A stretch of 64,000 nt of DNA. It comes from Terrabacter sp. MAHUQ-38 (GTDB lineage: Bacteria; Actinomycetota; Actinomycetes; Actinomycetales; Dermatophilaceae). Below the pieces are notes generated by a model, which was not told where the DNA came from, did no database searches, and worked only from the letters and a program-made list of their open reading frames with translations. Numbering within the stretch: position 1 is the first letter of the stretch; the number at the start of each line of letters is the position of its first letter. Below, in pieces: positions 17,934-25,356 of this stretch. Where the stretch lies: NCBI RefSeq assembly GCF_014518425.1, contig NZ_JACVCU010000004.1, forward strand, positions 62,001 through 126,000. Direction: 5' to 3'. The position numbers and the translations under genes were made by a program.

Positions 17934-18024
17934 GCGCGGGTAGGAGCGGGACAGTCCCTCGGGCTGCCCGCACGAAGAACCGCGACGACGCGACGTCGGC
18001 GCGCACGGAAAGGTACGGCGAACG

Positions 18025-19245
18025 GTGCTCGACAACGCGAAGGTGCTGGGCAAGCTGGCCCGGCAGTGGGTCCGGCGACAGGTGGCCAAGCGCAGGCTGA
18101 CCGAGCGCCTCGCGCGCACCGGCCTCCAGCCGGGCACCGACGGGCCCTTCCGGTGCGCCGTCTACTTCTCCGACGAGCCGGTGAACCTCTACCAGATCCG
18201 GCAGTGGTACGCCCCGCTGCAGGAGCTCGCGAAGACGCAGCCCGTCGTCGTCGTCTCCCGGATGCCGGAGACGACGAGCATCCTGCTCGACGAGTGCCCG
18301 CTGCCGGTCTTCCACGGTCCGCGGGTCACCGACATCGAGGGGTTCATGGCGGACCACCAGATCGGCCTCGTGCTCTACGTCAACCAGAACGTCCGCAACT
18401 TCCAGATGCTGCGCTTCGCCGAGCCGGCCCACGTGTTCGTCAGCCACGGCGAGAGCGACAAGTCGTACATGGCCTCCAACCAGCTCAAGGCCTACGACCG
18501 CGTCTTCATCGCCGGTCCGGCGGCCGCCGAGCGGCTCGAAGGAGCACTCGTCGACTTCGACGTCGCGACCCGCGCCGTCCAGATCGGGCGCCCGCAGGCG
18601 GACGTCACCTACGACGCGCCCTCGCTGCCCGACGACGGACGTACGACGGTCCTCTACGCCCCCACGTGGGAGGGTGACCGTCGCAGCATGGCCTACGGCT
18701 CGATCGCGACCCACGGCGCAGCCCTGCTGACCGGCCTGCTCGCCGACCGCCGCTTCCGCGTGGTCTACCGACCGCACCCGCGCTCGGGGGCGTTCGACCC
18801 GGCGTACGGCACGGCGTCGGCTCACCTGGCCCGCCTCGTCGCCGAGGCCAACCAGGTGGACCCGACGGCCGCGCACCTCGTCGACACCGAGACGGCGTTC
18901 GGCTGGCACCTCGCCCGCCTCGACGCGTGCGTCACCGACATCTCGGCGGTCGCGCTCGACTGGCTCGCGACGGGCAAACCGCTCGTGCTGACCCAGCCCG
19001 CGAGCCCGTACGCCGACGTCGAGCCGACGCGCCTCAACACGAGCGTGCCGATGGTCGCAGCCGCGCAGGCGCGCGACGTCGTCGGCGTCCTCGACGACGC
19101 CATGTCGGCACCCGAGGACGCCCGCGCCGAGGTGGTGCGGCACTACTTCGGGGACACGACGCCGGGGGCCGCGACGGCCCGTTTCGTGAAGGCCTCGACC
19201 GACCTCATCGAGGCACGTGTGGACCGCGCGGTGAAGCAGAGCTGA
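18025..19245 (+). CDS. CDP-glycerol glycerophosphotransferase-like protein (TagB/TagF family)
   Basis: Protein of 406 residues whose C-terminal half fits the CDP-glycerol:poly(glycerophosphate) glycerophosphotransferase family. Visible features are VLYAPTWEGDRRSMAYGS, the VYRPHPRSG motif and ACVTDISAVALDWLATGKPLVL. These His- and Asp-containing motifs are the family signature. It would transfer glycerol phosphate (or a related polyol phosphate) to a lipid-linked acceptor at the membrane face. The TagGH-type exporter and the TagD-like enzyme in the same direction support this. The N-terminal 190 residues are less conserved. The start is GTG with GGAAAGG upstream. Confidence 0.8.
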   Translation: MLDNAKVLGKLARQWVRRQVAKRRLTERLARTGLQPGTDGPFRCAVYFSDEPVNLYQIRQWYAPLQELAKTQPVVVVSRMPETTSILLDECPLPVFHGPRVTDIEGFMADHQIGLVLYVNQNVRNFQMLRFAEPAHVFVSHGESDKSYMASNQLKAYDRVFIAGPAAAERLEGALVDFDVATRAVQIGRPQADVTYDAPSLPDDGRTTVLYAPTWEGDRRSMAYGSIATHGAALLTGLLADRRFRVVYRPHPRSGAFDPAYGTASAHLARLVAEANQVDPTAAHLVDTETAFGWHLARLDACVTDISAVALDWLATGKPLVLTQPASPYADVEPTRLNTSVPMVAAAQARDVVGVLDDAMSAPEDARAEVVRHYFGDTTPGAATARFVKASTDLIEARVDRAVKQS

Positions 19246-19263
19246 CCTCGTCCGCGCCCCGTC

Positions 19264-19288
19264 GGGCCGCGTGCAGTGCACACGGCCC
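19264..19288. terminator. Hairpin between the TagF-like gene and the exporter genes
   Basis: GGGCCG/CGGCCC and GTGCA/TGCAC arms form a nearly perfect hairpin around one central base, interrupted by one mismatched pair. It may attenuate read-through into the exporter genes or end the upstream transcript. No T tract is seen. Confidence 0.4.
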
Positions 19289-19402
19289 TGGACGCGGCAC
19301 TCGGCATGCACCCCTAGACTTCGGCGAGACCGGGCGGGGGACCGCCCAGCCCGGCCCTGGATGCAGAGGCCCCGAGCACGAAGGAGAAGGTGGTCTGCGC
19401 GC

Positions 19403-20203
19403 ATGATCGGCGTGTCCCAGTTCAACGGCCTGCTGGCCAAACGTCAGGTGCTGCGCACCCTGGTGGAGCGTGACCTCAGGGTCCGCTACGCAGGCAGCGT
19501 GCTCGGCTACGTCTGGACGGTGCTCGACCCGCTGCTCATGGCGCTCGTCTACTTCATCGTCTTCACGCTGATCTTCCAGGCGCGCCAGACGGGCAACCAG
19601 CCCTACTTCCTGCACCTCGTGACAGGTCTGTTCCTCTGGCAGTGGTTCGCCTCGAACATGTCGGAGACCTCGCGGGCGCTGTTGTCGGAGTCGCGGCTCG
19701 TGCGCTCGGCCAACCTGCCGCGCGAGCTGTGGGTCGTGCGGGTCGTGCTCGCCAAGGGCATCGAGTTCATCCTGACCCTGCCGGTGATCATCGCGTTCAC
19801 GGCGTACTACCTCATCACCGGTGAGACGAAGCTGCACTGGACGCTCGTGATGATCCCCGTCGCGCTCGTGCTGACCTTCCTGCTCTCGGTGGGCATCGGC
19901 ATGATTCTCGCGCCGATCACGGTGCTCGTCACCGACATGGCCCGCGTCGTGCGCATCGCGCTGCGTCTCGGCTTCTACGCCACGCCCGTGCTGTACAGCG
20001 CCGACATGGCGCCGGGCACGCTCCAGACGGTCCTGGCCCTCAACCCGATGAGCGGCATCCTCGAGCTGTTCCGTTCGGGCTTCTTCCGGGGCGAGATGAA
20101 CCTGCTGTCCGTGGCGTCGGCGTGCGTCCTCACCGTGATCCTGCTCCTCATCGGGGCGTTCGTCTTCAAGCGGCTCGAGCCGGCCGTGCTCAAGGAGATC
20201 TGA
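19403..20203 (+). CDS. ABC-2 type polysaccharide/teichoic acid export permease (TagG/RfbD-like)
   Basis: Membrane protein of 266 residues with six predicted helices. It opens with the cytoplasmic amphipathic region LAKRQVLRTLVERDLRVRYAGSVLGYVWTVLDPLLMALVYFIVF, a signature of Wzm/TagG-type exporters. Family length is normal. The ATG lies after GAAGGAGAAGG. Its stop overlaps the ATG of the ATPase gene (TGATG). It should flip or export a lipid-linked polymer made by the surrounding transferases. Confidence 0.9.
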   Translation: MIGVSQFNGLLAKRQVLRTLVERDLRVRYAGSVLGYVWTVLDPLLMALVYFIVFTLIFQARQTGNQPYFLHLVTGLFLWQWFASNMSETSRALLSESRLVRSANLPRELWVVRVVLAKGIEFILTLPVIIAFTAYYLITGETKLHWTLVMIPVALVLTFLLSVGIGMILAPITVLVTDMARVVRIALRLGFYATPVLYSADMAPGTLQTVLALNPMSGILELFRSGFFRGEMNLLSVASACVLTVILLLIGAFVFKRLEPAVLKEI

Positions 20204-20958
20204 TGGCCAAGCCGGTGATCGAGGTCCGGGACCTGGGGATCGAGTTCTACCGCACCAGGCGTCGGCGGATGTCGTTGCGCGAGATGGTCTTCAAGGGCCA
20301 GAGCGGGGCGACGACCGAGACCTTCTGGGCGCTGCGTGACATCTCGTTCGACGTGCAGCGCGGCGAGGCCGTGGGTCTCGTCGGCGGCAACGGCAGCGGC
20401 AAGAGCACACTCCTCAAGATGATCGCGGGCGTCATGCTGCCCGACTCGGGCTACGCCAGGGTGCGTGGCGGCGTCGCTCCGCTCATCGAGCTGACCGGGG
20501 GGTTCCTCGGTGAGCTCACCGCCCGCGAGAACGTCTACCTCGCGGCGGGCCTGCACGGCCTGACGAAGCGGCAGATCGACGAGCGGTACGACGAGATCGT
20601 CGACTTCGCGGGGCCGCAGGTCCAGGCCGGCATGGACATGCCCTTCCGGCACTTCAGCTCCGGTATGCAGGTCCGCATCGCGTTCGCGCTCATCACGACG
20701 CTCGACCAGCCGGTCGTCCTCGTCGACGAGGTGCTGGCGGTCGGCGACCGCACCTTCCGCGAGAAGTGCTACACCCGCATGGACTCGATGCTCTCGGGCG
20801 GCAAGACGCTCTTCCTCGTGTCGCACAGCGAGCCGGACCTGCGGCGCTTCTCCGAGCGTGGTCTCTACCTGCGCTCGGGTGAGCTCAAGGGCGACGGGCC
20901 CATCGGCGAGGTGATCGCCCAGTACAACGCCGACGCCGACGCGGACGCCGCTTCGTGA
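20203..20958 (+). CDS. ABC-type polysaccharide/teichoic acid export ATPase (TagH/Wzt-like)
   Basis: ATPase of 251 residues. Walker A is GGNGSGKST, followed by the Wzt/TagH-type GVAPLIELTGGFLGELTARENVYL. The signature is the shortened FSSGMQVRIAFAL and Walker B is VVLVDEVLAVGD. It lacks the C-terminal carbohydrate-recognition extension of some Wzt proteins, so it should not need a capped glycan. The GTG of the next gene overlaps its stop. Confidence 0.92.
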   Translation: MAKPVIEVRDLGIEFYRTRRRRMSLREMVFKGQSGATTETFWALRDISFDVQRGEAVGLVGGNGSGKSTLLKMIAGVMLPDSGYARVRGGVAPLIELTGGFLGELTARENVYLAAGLHGLTKRQIDERYDEIVDFAGPQVQAGMDMPFRHFSSGMQVRIAFALITTLDQPVVLVDEVLAVGDRTFREKCYTRMDSMLSGGKTLFLVSHSEPDLRRFSERGLYLRSGELKGDGPIGEVIAQYNADADADAAS

Positions 20959-22883
20959 GGCTCGACGAGCGCCCGCTGGTCGGCGACGCTCGTGCCCGCG
21001 CCCTGCAGGGCCGGTCCGCCGGCGGTGACCTCGTCGTCCTCGGCGGCCACCCGGCCAGCGACCTCCTCGAGTCCCTGGAGCCGTTCGGCCTCACCCGGGT
21101 GAGTGGCGCGGGCGAGACGCCCGACGTCCCGAACGCGCTGCTTGCCGCGGCCGACGCGGCGGGCGCGCCCGCCGCCGCCGGACCGCTCGTCCTCGTGAGC
21201 CACGACGTGCGGGTCAGCCCGGTCGCGCTCCTCGACGTCCTCGACGCCCCGCGCGACGTGACTGGGGCCGCCGTCGTCGACGGCCCGGTCCGCGACCTGC
21301 GCGGCGACCGTGCAGACCACGTCGAGGGCGGGCTAGCGCCGGTCCGCCTGGACGGGGCTCCCCGACGGGTCGCGTCCGTCGGCACCGTGCGCCACGTCGT
21401 CAGCAACCCGACGGCGTATGCCGTGGGCGTGCTCCGCGTCGCCCGTCGCGACCGCGCCCACGTCGCCGAGCTGCTCCGTGCTGCCGCAACGAGCGAGTCC
21501 GCGCGCGAGCCCGGCATGCAGGCCTTCGAGCTCGCGCTCCTCGCCGTCGTGCGCGACGCGGCGGTCCGCGTGCTCGCGGTGCCGCTGCCGCACGCCACCG
21601 TCGAGCGCGGCCACGAGCAGCGGCCGGGCTCGCCAGGCTCGTCGTGGCAGCAACGACTGCGGGCGGCTTCGCGCGGCAACGACGGGGTCTTCTCGACGCA
21701 CGCGATCCGTCCGCTGTCGCGCCGCCTCACGGCATACGGCCTGGGGCGGGGCTGGAGCCCCAACGTCGTGACGCTCGTGAGCCTCCTGCTCGGGCTCGCC
21801 GCGTGCGGGCTCGCCGCCGTCGACGTGCGGTGGGCCTGGCTGCTCGCGGCGGTGCTGCTCCAGGCCTCGCTCGTCGTCGACTGCGTCGACGGCGAGATCG
21901 CCAGGTTCACCCGCCGCTACAGCGCCGTCGGAGGCTGGCTCGACGCGGTGAGCGACCGCGTCAAGGAGTTCACGATGGTGGCGGCCGTCGCATGGGTCTC
22001 GGCGCGGCGCGGGGACGACCTGTGGTGGCTCGCGATCGTCGTGCTGACGCTGCTGGCCGTGCGGCACGCCGAAGACTTCGCCTACGCGATGCGCCAGCAC
22101 GCCGGCGCCACGCGGCCACCCACCTCCCTGGCGCTGGACGTGCCGGGTGACGGCGGCCCCCAGGGCGCGCGCACGTCCGTGCCCACCGCACCGAGCCGAC
22201 GGGCCCGTCTGGTGCGGGACGTCAAGCAGGTGCTGCACCTGCCGATCGCCGAGCGCTATCTCGTCATGTCCGTGGGGCTGCTGGCCTTCAGCCCCTCCTT
22301 CCTGCTCTACGCGCTGGGGACCGCCTCAGCCATCGCCCTGGCCTGGACGCAGGTCGGACGGCTCGCCAAGGCCCTCGCCTCGCGCGACGGCTTCCGCGCC
22401 GACCGGCCCGATCCCACGCTGGAGAACCTGGTCGACCTCGCCGTCGTGCCCCGGCCGACCGGCCGCAGCCGGCTGGCCTGGCAGGTGCCCGGCCTCCTCA
22501 TCACGGTCGAGGCGGCGGCTCTGCTCCTCGCGGCCGGCGGTGACCCCGCGGCGGGGGCGGCCGCGTACGCCTGGCTCACCGCCGTGTGCTGGCACGTCTA
22601 CGACAACGTCTACCGGCTGCGCGAGACCGGCCGCGGGGCGCCGCTCCGCCTCGTCCGGGCGACGCTCGGCATCGAGGGCCGAGTCGTCCTCCTCGCCGTC
22701 ATCGGCGGCTTCACCGACAGGCCGGCCGTGCCGCTCCTCGTCGGTGCGGTCCTGCTCCTCCTCGCGTATGCCGCCGAGTCGGCCCGCGCCTGGCGCGCCG
22801 CCCTGTGGCCCCCGCCGGCCGTGCGACGCGCGGGCACCGGTGCGGTGCCCGACATCGCGACGCGGCAGGATGGGCCCTCGTGA
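20955..22883 (+). CDS. CDP-alcohol phosphatidyltransferase with large N-terminal domain
   Basis: Protein of 642 residues. From about residue 255 it is a membrane CDP-alcohol phosphatidyltransferase with the full catalytic motif DxxDGxxARxxxxxSxxGxxxDxxxD (DCVDGEIARF ... GGWLDAVSD). Several more hydrophobic segments fill the C-terminal half. The first 230 residues form a soluble domain. Segments such as LVLVSHDVRVSPVALLDVL are vaguely like the sugar nucleotidyltransferase fold, which would make the protein comparable to the fused inositol-phosphate cytidylyltransferase/DIPP synthases; that is a guess. It overlaps both neighbours by four bases. The alcohol substrate is unknown; a CDP-polyol is likely because of the TagD-like gene downstream. 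Confidence 0.75.
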   Translation: MRLDERPLVGDARARALQGRSAGGDLVVLGGHPASDLLESLEPFGLTRVSGAGETPDVPNALLAAADAAGAPAAAGPLVLVSHDVRVSPVALLDVLDAPRDVTGAAVVDGPVRDLRGDRADHVEGGLAPVRLDGAPRRVASVGTVRHVVSNPTAYAVGVLRVARRDRAHVAELLRAAATSESAREPGMQAFELALLAVVRDAAVRVLAVPLPHATVERGHEQRPGSPGSSWQQRLRAASRGNDGVFSTHAIRPLSRRLTAYGLGRGWSPNVVTLVSLLLGLAACGLAAVDVRWAWLLAAVLLQASLVVDCVDGEIARFTRRYSAVGGWLDAVSDRVKEFTMVAAVAWVSARRGDDLWWLAIVVLTLLAVRHAEDFAYAMRQHAGATRPPTSLALDVPGDGGPQGARTSVPTAPSRRARLVRDVKQVLHLPIAERYLVMSVGLLAFSPSFLLYALGTASAIALAWTQVGRLAKALASRDGFRADRPDPTLENLVDLAVVPRPTGRSRLAWQVPGLLITVEAAALLLAAGGDPAAGAAAYAWLTAVCWHVYDNVYRLRETGRGAPLRLVRATLGIEGRVVLLAVIGGFTDRPAVPLLVGAVLLLLAYAAESARAWRAALWPPPAVRRAGTGAVPDIATRQDGPS

Positions 22884-23686
22884 CGCACGATCCGACGAAC
22901 GACCGTCCCAGCCTCGCCGAGCTGCGCGCCGTGGCGCAGCCGCCCGAGCACATCGCGCGCTACAACGCGGAGCACTGGGCCGGGGCGCTCTACATCCGGC
23001 ACCTGTCGGTGTACGCGACCCGCGCCCTCCTGCCGACGCACATCACACCCAACGGCGTCACGTGGCTGATGATCCTCACCGGCCTCCTCGGGGCGCTAGC
23101 CATCCCGTTCGGCGGACTCGTCGGACCGGTCGTCGCCGTCGTCGCCATGCAGCTGCAGATCCTGCTCGACTGCTCCGACGGCGAGGTCGCCCGCTGGCGG
23201 CAGCGCTTCTCGCCGGCCGGCATCTACCTCGACCGCATCGGCCACTACGTCACCGAGGGGGCCATCCCGGTGGCGCTGGGCCTGCGCGCCGACGGCTGGA
23301 GCCTGTCGGCCCCCGGTGACGTCGGCGGCTGGACCGTCCTCGGCCTGCTCGTCGCCGTCGGCGTCCTGCTCAACAAGGCGTTCACCGACCTCGTCCACGT
23401 GGCCCGCGCCAAGACCGGCCGGCCGCCGCTGGAGGACGTCGAGGGCACGGCCCGACCCAAGGCGTCGGGCATCGCGGCGCTGCGCCGGGCCTTCGACTAC
23501 CTGCCGATCTTCCGCGCGTTCGTCGCCGTCGAGGCCTCGCTGCTCGCGCTCGTCGCGGCGGTCGTCGACACGGTGCACGGCGACCTGCTCGGCACCCAGG
23601 TGCTGGTCGTCGGCATGGTGCCGCTCATCGTCGTCACCGCCGGGGGGCACCTGCTGGGCGTGCTGGCCAGCTCGAGGCTCGAGTGA
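22880..23686 (+). CDS. CDP-alcohol phosphatidyltransferase family membrane protein
   Basis: Second family member of 268 residues with the catalytic motif DCSDGEVARWRQRFSPAGIYLDRIGHY. The third Asp position of the usual motif is occupied (YLDRIGHY) but the last Asp is replaced by His, so activity may differ. At least five membrane helices are visible. GTG start overlapping the previous stop (GTGA). Two such enzymes in tandem suggest two successive phosphoalcohol transfers onto lipid or glycan acceptors, or division into synthase and modifying enzyme. Confidence 0.78.
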   Translation: MTHDPTNDRPSLAELRAVAQPPEHIARYNAEHWAGALYIRHLSVYATRALLPTHITPNGVTWLMILTGLLGALAIPFGGLVGPVVAVVAMQLQILLDCSDGEVARWRQRFSPAGIYLDRIGHYVTEGAIPVALGLRADGWSLSAPGDVGGWTVLGLLVAVGVLLNKAFTDLVHVARAKTGRPPLEDVEGTARPKASGIAALRRAFDYLPIFRAFVAVEASLLALVAAVVDTVHGDLLGTQVLVVGMVPLIVVTAGGHLLGVLASSRLE

Positions 23687-24678
23687 CGGCCCGGCGCGTC
23701 GCGTCCGCACCACCAGCCGGGCCGCTCCCGGTGCTCCAGTGGGCCCAGGAGCACGGTGAGGTCGGCGGCGTGCGCACGAGTCACCACCAGCTCACGTCCG
23801 TCCTGCGCGCCGAGGGTCTCACCGTCGACTACGTCGACACCGGGTCGGCGAGGCGCGCGGCGGCGATGCTTCCCCGGTTGGCCCACCGCGCCGTGCACCT
23901 GCTCCACCTGACGCGCCTGTGGCGCGCGATGCTGCTCGCCCCGGCCTTCGCGCTCCTGCGCGGCCGCACGGTGCTCGTCCTGCACTCCGGTTCGACCGGT
24001 GGACAGGTCGCGCGGATGCCGTGGTGGCGGCGCCGGGCGCTCGTGCTGGCCCTGTATGCGTACGACGAGATCTGGGCTGTCAACGACGAGATCGGCACGA
24101 TCCTGCCCGAGGCGCTGCGCTCCCGGGTCACGGTCGTCACGCCGTTCGACTCGTCGGCCGCCCCGGTGCCGAGCTCCGTGGAGCGCGAGCCGCACGCCCT
24201 CGCCCTGTCGACGAACGCCGGCCTGCCGCACTACAACGCCGACCTCGGCGTGGAGGTGACCCGGCTCGTGCGCGAGCGGTGGCCCGACGCGACCCTGACC
24301 GTCCTCGCCTACGGCAACGACACCCCGGCCGTCGAGGCCCTACGCCGACTCGCCGAGGTCGAGCCGTGGCTCACGGTCGCCTTCGACTCGAGCCCGGACG
24401 AGGTCTCGACCGCCCTGTCGCGGGTCGGCACGTTCCTGCGCCCGACGAGCTGGGACGGCGACTCGGTCATCGTCCGCGAGGCCCAGGCGGCGGGCGCGAC
24501 CGTCGTCGCGAGCGACACGGCCCCCCGGCCGGCGGGCGTCGTCGTCGCGCCGCTCGACGCAGCGGCCATCGCAGCGGCCGTCATCGACGGAGGCGCGGTG
24601 AGCGACGGCAGCGGCCTGGCGCAGACCACGCTGGCCCAGGCCGTGCGGGCCGCCGAGGCCTCGGTGGCTCGTGGCTGA
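23683..24678 (+). CDS. Glycosyltransferase, GT4-like
   Basis: Protein of 331 residues. N-terminal EHGEVGGVRTSHHQLTSVLRAEGLTVDYVDTG resembles the acceptor-binding start of GT4 enzymes. The C-terminal RPTSWDGDSVIVREAQAAGATVVASDTAPRPAG is the nucleotide-sugar-binding half with the family's E-x7-E-like element. The motifs are weaker than in standard GT4 proteins, so donor and linkage cannot be told. It overlaps the preceding gene by GTGA and belongs to the same operon. Confidence 0.7.
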   Translation: MTARRVASAPPAGPLPVLQWAQEHGEVGGVRTSHHQLTSVLRAEGLTVDYVDTGSARRAAAMLPRLAHRAVHLLHLTRLWRAMLLAPAFALLRGRTVLVLHSGSTGGQVARMPWWRRRALVLALYAYDEIWAVNDEIGTILPEALRSRVTVVTPFDSSAAPVPSSVEREPHALALSTNAGLPHYNADLGVEVTRLVRERWPDATLTVLAYGNDTPAVEALRRLAEVEPWLTVAFDSSPDEVSTALSRVGTFLRPTSWDGDSVIVREAQAAGATVVASDTAPRPAGVVVAPLDAAAIAAAVIDGGAVSDGSGLAQTTLAQAVRAAEASVARG

Positions 24679-24750
24679 GCATCCCGACCGGTACCCTCGC
24701 TGAACGACGGGGTGGGTCTCCCACCCCGTCCAGCCTGCCCTAGGAGAACA

Positions 24751-25152
24751 GTGAGCAACCGGACCGTCATCACCTTCGGGACCTTCGACGTGTTCCACGT
24801 CGGCCACGTCCGTGTGCTCCAGCGCGCTGCCGCGCTCGGCGACCGTCTGGTCGTGGGCGTCTCGGCCGATGCCCTGAACGTCGCGAAGAAGGGTCGGCCG
24901 CCGGTCTTCAACCAGGATGAGCGCCTCGAGATCATCTCGGCTCTCAAGGTCGTCGACGAGGTCTTCGTCGAGGAGTCCCTCGAGCTCAAACGCGACTACA
25001 TCATCGAGCACGGCGCCGACGTCCTCGTCATGGGCGACGACTGGGCCGGCAAGTTCGACTGGGTCGGCGACGTCTGCGAGGTCGTCTACCTGCCGCGCAC
25101 CCCGTCGGTGTCGACAACCGGCCTCATCGAGCACATCGCCAGCCTCGGCTGA
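24751..25152 (+). CDS. Glycerol-3-phosphate cytidylyltransferase-like protein (TagD family)
   Basis: Nucleotidyltransferase of 133 residues, the normal TagD length. GTFDVFHVGHVRVLQRAA holds the HxGH motif (H16 to H19). The second family motif appears at the end as the RTPSVSTTGLIEHI stretch, matching the RTxGISTT motif. It makes CDP-glycerol or a close CDP-polyol in the cytoplasm, which would feed the phosphotransferases upstream. The GTG start is preceded by AGGAGA. Substrate identity is inferred from the TagF-like and TagGH-like partners. Confidence 0.85.
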   Translation: MSNRTVITFGTFDVFHVGHVRVLQRAAALGDRLVVGVSADALNVAKKGRPPVFNQDERLEIISALKVVDEVFVEESLELKRDYIIEHGADVLVMGDDWAGKFDWVGDVCEVVYLPRTPSVSTTGLIEHIASLG

Positions 25153-25211
25153 CCGCGCGCTCGCCGTCGCAGCGCGGCAGAGCCTCGACCCGAGTGGCTG
25201 CGCTGGGTCCC

Positions 25212-25292
25212 TGTGCAGTGAGTCGCCGGGTGACTGACTCCAGCCCGCGAGGTTGCCGGCGGCCGCTGAGTCACCTCGCGACGCAGTGCACA
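25212..25292. repeat. Large imperfect inverted repeat between convergent genes
   Basis: Left arms TGTGCA (25212-25217), GTCGC (25222-25226) and GGTGACT (25229-25235) pair with AGTCACC (25269-25275), GCGAC (25278-25282) and TGCACA (25287-25292). The loop is 33 bases. The 204-base gap 25153-25356 separates two convergent genes, so it may act as a two-way terminator. Confidence 0.5.
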
Positions 25293-25356
25293 GTTTCTCG
25301 GCGAACGTGGCCCGGAGCCCGGGACCGATGCCCACGGTCCGGGCCTCGGCGTCGGC

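Noticed and set aside
22586-22879. Extended start for the second CDP-alcohol phosphatidyltransferase
   Set aside because: The added residues are a shadow of the preceding gene; the GTG at 22880 overlaps the previous stop and starts the family's normal length.
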